Assembly (NCBI GenBank): GCA_020310875.1
Contig: CM035441.1
Span: 88,149,036 to 88,213,035, forward strand
Reading direction: 5' to 3'
Length of the DNA stretch: 64,000 nt
DNA from: Ceratopteris richardii
Taxonomy: Eukaryota > Streptophyta > Polypodiopsida > Polypodiales > Pteridaceae
Shown: in pieces, positions 25,317 through 35,658 of the stretch
Layout: each line of letters starts with the position of its first letter
Position numbering within the stretch: position 1 is the stretch's first letter
Program-made: the position numbers and the translations under genes
Notes under the pieces: model-generated
What the model saw: only the letters and a program-made list of their open reading frames with translations
Databases searched by the model: none
What the model was told of the DNA's origin: nothing

Positions 25317-25879
25317 CGTTTTTGGCACCATTGTGAGGGACAATTCCAATGAAGGTGCCTTTGTAATGGTTAAAATAATGATGTGAAGGTAGTGAGCTTG
25401 AAGAAGTGATATGAGATTTGTGGAAAAGTCCAAATTTTCTTGCACTTTTTACTTCATAAACTTGTGTGTGATAGTTTTAGGTTTAGGATTGAGAGTGAAG
25501 GAGTAGGGTTAGGAACTAGGGAAGTGTGCTTGGAAATAGGATAACTTTTTCAATTTCAAAAATCCACAAAACAATTTTTTTTTGCCTTTTTTTTCTTGAG
25601 TCTCCGGTCCTAGCTAGAGGGTGAAACCCAAAATCATCACATTTGGGTTTAGTTCTTTTGTGTAAGTATCGTATAGCTCAGAGATAACCAGTATCATTGA
25701 TCTTGTATCGTGGAGAACTCGAGGTATAGCAAGAATTAAGCAACCAAAATCTATGAAAATCTTCCTAAAGGTGAGCTATAAATAATCAAAAACTAAAAAA
25801 TTTGATTAATCACTCACATGGGGTGAGATTGGATCAAAACAAAAGAAGATATTGGCCGATTGATGAACTTGACAAGTCT

Positions 25880-26697
25880 AGAATGGGGTACTTCAGGTTT
25901 CTAGTGTTCCCTCCTAGAGATCAGGCAACCACTTCTCAAAACCCTCTTCAGACATAGAAGAGTAATGAAAATACAACCTTAGGGCAAACCAATCAACAAA
26001 GTGTGCTAATGATGCCACATCTACAATTCTCAATGCTAGGAACCAATACCATACAACATATCAATCTAGGAAATGGAACTATGCATAGACCTCCTTTTCC
26101 TTTGAGAGCTCCACAAGGTGTAGGACTAGGTGTGCGTCCTATAATTCTTATAGTCCCTTGACTCCCTGAGGTAGGTAGAAGACTAAGACCAATCCAAGTA
26201 GCCAATTGTGTAAGAAATCCTTTTGATGGTTTGAGAGATCCATATGATCACCTACCAAAATTTAAGTAAGTGTTATGTGCTAAACTTGTTGATGATTTCT
26301 TAATCCAATATGAATCCTTTGGTCTCTCTCTTACTAAAACTACCTTGACTTGGTTCCAACCCTTGGATCCCAACTACTTTGTGAATATAGAACAATTTTT
26401 CCAGGAATTCATTGGCCAATTCACCAAGAGAGGTATTAAACATAAATCCTCTTCCCTAATTCATAGTTTCCAATAGGCTCCCAATGAATCAATGAGATAA
26501 GTGGCTAGAAGGTTCAATCAATATGTGGACAAGTGCCCCTTGGTAGAGAGACGCACTTAGCAAAAGATGATATCTCTATTCTTGGATGAATTGACAAATG
26601 GGACCTTAAGAACCTTAGTTTATGTGAAACAAATGCACACACTCAGTGATTGTCTAAGGGATTGCATAGACTTGGAGAATAATCTTGTAGATGATTA
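25880..26697 (+). pseudogene. Gyp-1 gag, first part
   Basis: Gag of the Ty3/gypsy type (Retrotrans_gag-like). It has a proline- and glutamine-rich N-terminal part, then NPFDGLRDPYDHLPKF, a TLTWFQPLDPNYFVNIEQF block and EFIGQFTKR, the usual middle of plant gypsy gags. It stops where Lard-2 is inserted (duplicated AAAGATT at 26698-26704 and 31830-31836). Broken fossil. Confidence 0.82.
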
Positions 26698-26704
26698 AAA
26701 GATT

Positions 26705-26947
26705 TGACATTGCATGTCTCATCTTTTGCTTCAACTTGCTCTCGGGAATGGATGACCAACACACACAAAGATGCTTCCCTTTCTTTTCCGCCCAACTGTC
26801 AAGCTCACCCGTTTCCCACACTCCTCATGTGTTTTATTCTTCTCTTTTATCTCTACCTAATGAGGCAACATATAATATCTTGCCAAGTGACAAGATATAA
26901 CTCTAGCCTCTGTGACATCATCACACCCATAAAGCCTATGATGTGCA
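26705..26947 (-). repeat. Lard-2 3' LTR
   Basis: A 243-bp LTR (on the minus strand TGCACATCATAGG to AATGTCA). It is about 88% identical to 31631-31829 over the shared part, with length differences. It lies next to the polypurine end at 26948-26985. Confidence 0.82.
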
Positions 26948-27199
26948 TTTCCTTCCCCTTAAAAACATTTTCGTCCTCGAAAATGTAAATGAAATCTACA
27001 TAGTGGTAGAAGAACGTGCTTGGACTATCTTGAACCCCATGTACTCTATGTACATGGTCATCCTTGTGTGTAATGTTTCCCTAGATCCTTCCCCTTAAGA
27101 AGCCTCATATGAGATCATCTCAAAGGTGGGAAACCATCTGAGTGGTTCCCACTATCTCCCATATACACTCCACTTTCCGAACTATCACTCCTATGACAT

Positions 27200-30100
27200 A
27201 CAACATCATCCAAATGACTTAAGTCCATATGATGTATCCTCTATGGAGTAATAATATAAGAAGCAAGTGTAAACTACCAAACTTATAAGCTTGACCCTAC
27301 CATAATGGAGCTAATAAACCATAGAATCCTCTGAAGTATAGAACAAAGTGCCATAAAAAGCGACTTCAAACCCATCTAGGAGTAAATGATAGATTGACAT
27401 CATACCACTCTAGGTCTTAATAACCTTGAGTGTAATCACAAGTAGTAGTCTGATCTAAACTACCTTATGACCTATGCAAATCCATCATCTAGCTCATACA
27501 TAAGAATTTCTTGGGAGTAAAATGCAATCTCTACATTTCACCAACCAATAAGTCTGTAGTTTGTCCTCCTTTACCATTGGACTAAGTTCTATTGGAAGAG
27601 CATCTATTGGCACTAGTAAAATATTCTCTTCCTTGTAGTTTTCCATATGAATGCAAAAGCATTCCCTTTGAGATTCAGATAATCCCTAAGTACCCATCCT
27701 CCTAACTGATGTTTACTCATCATACTCATGATGTAACACCAACTAAGAGTTTGGTACCCTAATAGGTTAGATATATCCCTATCTCCTAGAAACCTTAAAG
27801 AGAGAACTCATAACTCTATTCCTAGTCTCACTAATGTCAATAACTAGATCATCTCATCTAGTCAAGGACCATCACTGGAAATAAACATAACCACTTCTCT
27901 CAGGGATCTACAGGTGAGACTCAATCTAACCATCATGATTAACTGATCTCTCTCTTTTCTTTGATAGAAGAGTGACCCTTCTATCTAAAGAGCCACATGA
28001 TACCATAAACATATGTGTATCCATACTAAAGAGCTATCTCTGCCAACCATCTTGTATGTATGGATCTATCTGATCCAATCAAACTAATGGAATTATCCTT
28101 CCTGGAAGCCATAAAATGAGAATGTGAGATCAATGGTGATAAAATCACCTATCACATTCTCTATTGGAAGAATAAAACTTCCCTATACTATGAAGGATAA
28201 CTCCCAATCCTAAGGCGATGTCTACTAAAAGCTCTCCTCTAATCTAATGGGACATGACGCCGTGAATGATGAGTCTTTGTCTTCTTGGCCATAGAAGAAG
28301 AGTGCTCAAAGGGAAGTTGTTTGCACCGTCCCATACGAGTGGAACCTTCTTCCAATTCACGGTGTCATACCTACACTAAACCAAATATATATTCCACATA
28401 TATATAATGGAATATGGAAGTGGACTCTAATGAATCCTAGTCGGTGGACTCAAATGAGTCCCATGTGCTCAAACTAGTTAGTTTGGTTCTAGTCAATGTG
28501 TGACAATAGATATCCCCTTTTGCTCCAAACCAACTTGTTCCTAGGTACCAAGACTAGGTCAAAGTACCTCTCTGTAGATCCCAATATACATATATGTATT
28601 GGGTATCCCGACTATTTCTTACTAAGGGATCCCAATACATGTATGTATTGGGTACCCTGACTATTTCTTACTATTTCTAAGTCATACAACTAGTGCCATG
28701 CCTGTGGCCTTCCTAACCATCACTCGAATGACATAAGCACCTGTCGATGCTGTCTCATGAAACCCATCTCTGTGATCCCATCTAATTGGTTTCCTTAGTA
28801 GTGAAGTAGAAATGCTCCAGTACTTGCTCAAGTGATGTGAATGAGTGAACTAGTTGCTCTTTGGGTATTCCTAATAATACCCCATAGTCTTGTAATCATA
28901 CTGTGAGACTCTTATGAAGATAAGTAAATCTTTAGTGCTTTGGAGAGTATCATATATGTATCTCCGGTGCCTATGTGCAACTTCCTGAGACCTATAGGAT
29001 TTCTTGTGCACATTACTAATGGTGAAGGTGTAGCTCCTTCCCTTAGCAATCCTATGGTCTAAATCCATAAGGATTATGTATAGGGATCCTATTTACTAAT
29101 GAAGTTGCCTTATCTATACTACTATGATGGTCCTAAGTCCATCAGATACATGCTTAAAAGCATGCTAACACCTTACTGATGTTTGGAAAAAAGGCATGTT
29201 ATCGTGCCATAACATTCTTACCTAAAGGCAAGTGCGTATATAATGCCATGAGGTGGGCAAAATTTTGACAACATTTCCCTAGGAAATAGAATCCCAAAAA
29301 AAAATTTAATCATAAACTCAATGGCACACAAGCCATCCAACATCATAGGGCTTGACAGGCCCATGACATGCACTCCATAAACTCATATATGGACTCCATA
29401 ACCTACAAAAACATAAAAACAAATGCTAGCAACAATTCTCTTTGTTGCATAACCATGTAGTTCCTACAACCATCTTTCCTACGAACAATCAAAAAGTGTA
29501 CTTTTTGCATGTTGAACCATACTTTTAGAATTAAATCGATGATCAAATTGTATATATGCACTCCAATCCATGCATGCACATACAGAACATGCCATAAAAT
29601 AAAGTAAGATGCCTGAAAAAATAAAGCATACGTTCCTGAATGATTTGGTATTGGAATTGCATCCATCCAATCCTTTTCGACAAGCTTCAAGAGCTCTGCA
29701 CCTTCTTCCTCAGGCCCTAACATACAATTTGAAGTGTCCAAAAACATCAGATCACTTCCCAAAACATAAAGCATGGTGAGATGATTACAAAAATAATGCA
29801 AATTTACCCAAAAAATGAATTTGTAATCCCTCTTTAGACCTGCAAAAACCTTTCTAGTACTTGAAAATAATCATAAAATATGACATGTATCATGTGAAAG
29901 TGTCTTCAAGTGAAACTACTTCAATCGCCTTTCCGGTTTGTAAGATATGGCTCCCGGAAGGTAGCTACCAAAAACTGTTCAAACTTTGCAGACCTGTACA
30001 GACCTGCAAAAATATGCAATTTCTAAAATTTCTTTTCATAAAATGACATTTGACCTTGTGCTCTTCAAAATGAGCCATAGCACATCCAATTTGGAGTTTT

Positions 30101-31610
30101 CTAGCCCAAGATATGGCGTTTCCAAGCGGGACCTGCGAAACTAGTGGATTATTGGAGGGGCTGGAAAAAGTATGACAATGTGATTTTGGAGTGCCCAAAA
30201 GCATTCTTCCATCAAGAAAATACTAGACTTCTCTCCATAACATAAGAGAGTATTATATGAAGATGCTTGGGCCTATTTTTTCCTTTCCAAGTCCTCCCTT
30301 AGTGCATGCTATTTTGCTCCCCAGAAGAGGCCTAAATCAAGATTTTTACTTTCATGCAAAAACTTAAATGGGAGCTTTGAGCAAGCTTCTAATCCACTCA
30401 TAATGTGGATTTTTCTTGGATTTTCTCATTTTTCATAGTAATACATACACCATACCTCATGTATGTATGCATTAATCCATGGGAAGCCTCTTAAATGGTC
30501 TTTTTGCTTACTCCCAAAAGTGGAGTTTGATAAAAATTAACATCTAAATTTTTTGCAAAAAGTGTAGAGGGGGTCTTTGAGGATACAAAATTCCTCCTTA
30601 ACCTATGATCTTAATGAATCTAAAGATTCCACTATGAAGTCCAAACATCATACTCTCAGTATATATACTTTTTCCCATCCATCCATAGCTAGCTAGTGCA
30701 CCTCTTTTTTCCTCTTCCAAAATGGGAATTTCTTAAATTCAAGTGCTTAAATTTTTCCTCAAACAATGATGGAAGGGGATTTTGTGGACCTTCAAAATCC
30801 CACCATACGGAACTATATTTGGATTTCTAGATCTTATATGGAAGTCCATACACTATACTATGTGTGTGCATGATTTTTTCCATAAATCTAAGATAAATCC
30901 CTCTTGTTTTCCCTTTCCCAAAATGGCTACTTATCCAAAATAGCTCCTAAAATCCATGTGAAAAATCATGAAAGTAGGCTATGTTGGCAGTATCGAAAGC
31001 TTGGGCTTGCTTTCAGTTTGAGGGAATTCTTGTCTCAAGATGAGAATATGTACGTCATACTCTCCATACACATGATTTTCCCTCAAAGGATTGCCTCTCA
31101 AACCCTTCTCAATAGCAGAGGATTTCTCCCTCCTCTTCATCATCCGAATCGGAGGCTCTGAACTTGTGACTTAGGTAACTCATGAGTAGTGCCTTCTCAC
31201 AACTTATCTAGTGAGTAGTCCAACGGAAAGCCTCCATGTTTGCATGGACTTTACAGATAACCATCTACCTTCTTTCTTTTCCTCTTTGAAATTTCTTTAG
31301 TGTCAATTCTTCTTACTCTTGCTTCATGAATGATTATGAAGCTAAGCAATGCTTCTCATGTGACATGATATAAGATAATCCTCCAAACACCATCTATAGC
31401 TACCTAATAAGTCTTGAAGAAGCAAGAGAAGATAATCTATGTCTCCTCCTCCCAAGGCTCAAAGGCGGCAAAAGCTTGCACGTGAAACTATATCTAAATA
31501 AAGAAATAATACCTTCATCATGTGAGCATGGCCTAGTTCAAAGAGCTTGCGCCTTTCATGGCAGTCACCATTGATTCCCTCTCCACTGCATATGCAAAAG
31601 TGTCCAGAAC
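27200..31610 (-). other. Lard-2 non-coding interior
   Basis: About 4.4 kb without retroelement domains. The 27600-29220 part is rich in short perfect inverted repeats. Examples are GAATGC/GCATTC (27649-27664), CATCAT/ATGATG (27718-27733), CTAGAT/ATCTAG (27844-27861) and a nested pair GAGAATGTGA/TCACATTCTC around GGTGAT/ATCACC (28118-28161). Others are ATGACGCCGTGAAT/ATTCACGGTGTCAT (28254-28368), CATGCTT/AAGCATG (29149-29164) and ATGTTAT/ATAACAT (29196-29215). Two 51-bp direct repeats built on a CCCAATACAT/ATGTATTGGG palindrome lie at 28580-28681. A 132-codon minus frame at 29801-29403 has a small exon-like piece (GPEEEGAELLKLVEKDWMDA) that I cannot assign. Confidence 0.6.
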
Positions 31611-31630
31611 TTTAGGCTCTGATACCAATT

Positions 31631-31829
31631 TGACATCACACGCCTCATCTTTTGCTTCAGCTTGCTCTGGTGAACGGCCCAACCGTCGAGCTCACGCTTT
31701 TCCCACACTCATCATGTGTTTTATTCTTCTCTTTTACCTCTACCTAATGAGACAACATACAATATCTTGCCAAGTATATAACTCTAGCCTTCGTGATGTC
31801 ATCATATCCATAAAGCCTACGATGTGACA
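31631..31829 (-). repeat. Lard-2 5' LTR
   Basis: A 199-bp partner LTR, with the primer site on its left (internal) side and the AAAGATT duplication on its right. Confidence 0.82.
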
Positions 31830-31836
31830 AAAGATT

Positions 31837-34553
31837 CTCCATAACCTTGAAAAATGAAATATCAAAATCCTCCCATGAGAATGCCAATGCTAAGAAGATG
31901 TGTAGACTAGGGAGGTGACCATCCATCTCATGCATGTGCAAGAGGAGGGCTAGTTCCCCCATAGACATACCAATACAATAGGCAACAAGCCCAAGGACCT
32001 AGTCTATATTATCACATTGAACAGAAGTATACAAATCACAACATTGAGAATTTCCCTTACAATCGATATTTAAGATCATTCCCACCACCTCAGTACAACC
32101 ACCTCAGTATAGACCGTATGGGTACCACCCAAGAGATCAAGCTAAAGAAGCTCTGCGATACGTGCCAAATCAAGAAAACCCCATGGCAACCAGACAGTAT
32201 GAGCCTCCAAGGTACCCACAACCTCAACTAGTCTGAGGATAATAAACCCCACATCCAAAAAATATTGTACCTATTAAATACGTAGAGCTTGAAGAAACTT
32301 TGGAGAGAGCCATAGTTCCTATGTCACCATTGATGATTACATAAAAACTAAATCTAGTGTATGACCAGAGCTTTGGAGAGTATTACTCATATGATCTGAA
32401 CTCCATAGAGTATGATTCCTCTTACGAGCAACAATACTATGAATATGATGGCTATAGAAACTTGTATGAGTGAGAATATGCCAACCTCATGTATACAACT
32501 CCTAGAGATCAAGCTTCAGGTGGAACTATAACAAGACTACTTGCACCTAGGGGACCTTGATATAGATGTGGAGGAGGTTTCTTCATTAGGTAATGCACTA
32601 TGCCATACTATCCACCACCCCCATGGGTGTGGGAAGGGTATTTTAGTGATTGTGGAAAGGAACATTTATTTAGAGATTTCCCTAAAAAACCTAATAAATC
32701 TTTATCTACTACCTAAATTAATGTGATCGAGGTAGTAGAGTGCTTTGCAAGTGATAAAGAGTATGTTGTCCCATTGAAAGCCATTACTAGGGATAAAACA
32801 ATGGACACAAGGGAGAATCAGAAAGTAGATAGTCCCAAAAGTGAGCATAAGATAGAATCTTCACCCCAAATAGTGGAAGACTTAGAAGGACCGATAGACA
32901 TATCAAGAATGAGAAAAAAACTAAAAGATGCAAAGCTAGATGAGAGAAGATAAAAAGCAAGTGGATTAAGAAGATGACTAAGGAGAATTTTTTTTTGTAA
33001 AAGATACCAAATCTGAAAAAAGTGAACCAATCAATCAAGACACAAATGTGGTGAAGGAGAATCACACTAGGAACAAGCCAACTCAATTCTATTTGATCCT
33101 ATGTATGAAGATTTGAAAATGTGGTTGAAAGAATATCCGTCTAGAATAGAGACATGACTTGTAAGAAACTATAAGAGATCTGAGCTCACAATCTTTTTGG
33201 TTAGGAATGTGATGGGCTAATCACTCGCCCCAAAAGTCATGCTTGAGGATTGCTTCCTAATCCTCTCTCTTATGGTGTAGTTCAACCATCTCCTATCTTT
33301 CAAAGGTGTGGTTCAAGCATCTCCTACCTATCACTCAATGTAACAAAGTATAGGAGATTTGAACTCACAACCTCTTGGTTAGGAATGTGATGGGCTAACC
33401 ACTTGCCCCAAAATCCATGGTTTAGGATTATTTCCTAATCCTCTCTCTTAGGGTGTAGTTCAACTATCTCCTATCTTTCAAGGGTGTTGTTCAATCATAT
33501 CCTACCTATCACTTTATTACAAGACCTAGTTCTAGTGCCAAGAGGAGACATTGAAAGGAAAGGCTAGAAATATGTAAAAAATTAATTGAAATTGTTGAGA
33601 CTATGCTAGAATGAACCAAATGAGACCTCCCAAAAATGAGAATCCTAGAAGAAACATTCCAAGGATGTTTAGAAAATCATAATTCACAATAGAGGAAACG
33701 TGAATAGACTAAGGAAATTGAAGAAGACTTAGGTTTTGAGAACATAGAGAGAACCTCAACGATTCTTGAAATGGAAGAAAATTGGCCATACAACCAAAGT
33801 GCAAGAAGAGAGATGGAAGAAAAATGAGGAGGACATCCCTTCCTTTGAAGAACTAGATGCTTCTAGGAAGGTGCCTAGATTGGAGCGAGAAGAAGACTAT
33901 AAAGAATTAGCTGATTCAGATAAAAAAAGAGAGGAAGCAGTTAGTCTAACTACGCTTCCTAATTATACAAGAAAATTAGATTTCTTTCATGCCCCAACAA
34001 TAAGATACAATGAAAAGAGATTACTAGATGAAATGTTGACCACCTTACAAGAATTAACGAAAGCAAAAGTGCAATGTTCTATAACTCTAGAAGAACGTTT
34101 GTAGGTGGAATCTCAATTGTGGAAGAAATTAGCTAATCAGTTGAAATTGAATGAACAAAACATGTCTATTAGAGAACAAATACAAGAGAAAGTAGCAATT
34201 GTAAAGACACCAATTGATAAAGTTGGATCTTTTAGTGAAGAAGATGAAGGAAATACATGCAAAGCTATTTTAGATATGGGAGCTGGTTTTGGGATAGCAA
34301 TCAAAGAAATTTGGGAGAAACAGGGAAGACTAACTCTACAACGGACTAGAATGAAGTTACAATTGGCAGATGGTCATGTGGATTGACCTTTAGGACTCCT
34401 AGAAAACATAATTTTGACAACTCGTGGAGTCGAATTTGAATGCATGTTAGCGATATGCCGATTTGGCAAGATGAGAAATGACAAAATCATCCTAGATAGA
34501 CTGTTCATGCAACAACAAAAGGTAGTTTAAGAATGGGGAAGAGATGCCTTATA
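31837..34553 (+). pseudogene. Gyp-1 gag remainder and protease
   Basis: After Lard-2, gag resumes with a proline/tyrosine-rich part (about 32080-32230) and a knuckle-like segment near 32645-32690. Charged linkers follow (32723-32950, 33766-34104). The aspartic protease region at about 34255-34520 contains AILDMGAGFGIAIKEIW and LQLADGHV. A SINE pair interrupts it at 33171-33528. It ends at the Cop-6 target site TTATA. Heavily decayed. Confidence 0.72.
33171..33528 (-). mobile_element. Tandem pair of tRNA-derived SINE units
   Basis: Two direct copies with a 179-bp period (33171-33349 and 33350-33528). On the minus strand each contains a tRNA-like stretch. In the right copy an A-box-like GGGCAAGTGGTTAGCCC (33408-33392) is followed by TTCCTAA, resembling an Arg-CCU anticodon loop. 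Next comes a B-box-like GTGAGTTCAAATCTC (33368-33354). The left copy has the same parts at 33231-33175, more diverged. The rest of the unit is unrelated to tRNA and ends without an obvious poly-A. The array is permuted: it starts in a tail and ends in a head, suggesting duplication after insertion. SINE call probable, not certain. Confidence 0.65.
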
Positions 34554-35632
34554 TGTTGGTGCATTTTACCCAAGCCTACATGCTTGATATATTTGATATT
34601 ATCCTTATTTGTAAGTCACATGAGTAGCCATGTGAACACCTCTTGTAAAAGAGTACATTTTATCTCTTGTATTTGGAAAAAGAAAAAAAGGAAAAGCATG
34701 GCTTACCTCATGCATGATGTAAAAGCAATTTTGTGGCTCCAACTACCAAAATCACGAATTTTTGAGCTGAGGGAATCTCTCCTAACTTTGGGGATCACTT
34801 TTAGGTGGAGCCATTCGAATTCGAATTCAAAACTCCCTCCAAGAATAGCTATAAAAGGAGCAAGAAGGAAGAGGCGATTAGCAAGCCTTGTACGTGACCA
34901 CTTGATGTCATTTTGTAGAGATTGAAGAGCTTACTCCATATCTCTATCATTCTACTCCCATTGTGCAAAGATTCATTGCCAATGTGGTTGTAATCATATG
35001 TGAATCTATACATTTATTATCATCTACTTCTCTGTTTTGTTCTCTGTTATACTCACTCAGAGCAGTACCTTGAAAAGGCCATATCTCGAGTTCTACTGAT
35101 TCAGTTTCAGTGTTTTAAAATGCGTTGAATAGCTCTTACTGTCTTCTTTCCGCATGTAAATTTTCAAGGTCATTGGATAAATACTTTTGGAGATATCTGC
35201 ATTTTACTACTTACTGGTCTATCTTTGCAGAGCCCCGAGAATTGTGGAGAGGTTCCAGAAATTGTTGAAACTTGTTCTCAGTGCTCAGTCCGTCATTTGA
35301 AGTGTTTTAACTTGGATTGGAAAGCTTGCTAAGTCTATTTGCTATGCCCAAAAGGAATTTTTCTAATTCCTTCCAGGTTGAGAGCACTGTTCATTTTTTC
35401 CAGCAGGTGTATGTCCAAAAATAGCAAGTTTTGGGAGCTAGTCATTTCGCAACTAGTCTGTCTTGACTTAAACTTTTGGAATACATGTTCCAAAGTACTT
35501 GGCTGATATTTTGGTGGATTTAGGAAGCTCAAAGGGTCTACTAATCAACTCTGAAGTCTCAGTTGGCTGGTGTGAAGCTGGTTGTAGCAGCACCTACTCA
35601 TCTTTGGATTGCATCCACCATCTCTCTTCACA
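34554..35632 (+). repeat. Cop-6 5' LTR
   Basis: A 1,079-bp LTR from TGTTGGTGCATTTTACC to CTCTTCACA. GGATCACTTTTAGG and AATTCGAATTCAAAA motifs lie at about 34793-34831, just upstream of a TATA box (GCTATAAAAGG, near 34848). A hairpin AGGAATTTTTCTAATTCCT is at 35353-35371. Confidence 0.96.
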
Positions 35633-35658
35633 GTGGTATTAGAGCATAGTCAAGCAAC

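Larger units (their letters stand above)
26705..31829 (-). mobile_element. Lard-2: old non-coding LTR element
   Basis: Minus-strand LTR element with short LTRs (26705-26947 and 31631-31829). The Met-type primer site lies next to the right LTR (complement of CTCTGATACCAAT, near 31618-31630). The polypurine end next to the left LTR is the complement of CCTTCCCCTTAAAAAC with TTTTCGTCCTCGAAAATG. Duplicated AAAGATT borders both ends. Next to the 3' end, 27040-27190 resembles the decayed chromodomain tail of Gyp-2. No gag or pol domain is seen. LTRs differ at about 22 of 190 sites (about 12%), mostly transitions, so it is much older than Lard-1. It has the same hairpin-rich core as Lard-1 and Lard-3. 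Confidence 0.83.

Noticed and set aside
33350-33412. Possible true tRNA gene on the minus strand
   Set aside because: A- and B-box-like parts exist, but no acceptor stem closes and the unit is repeated with a non-tRNA tail, which fits a SINE better.
34533-34925. 130-codon frame, with a relative at 39966-40223
   Set aside because: Lies in both Cop-6 LTRs and crosses the TATA region; a by-product of LTR sequence.
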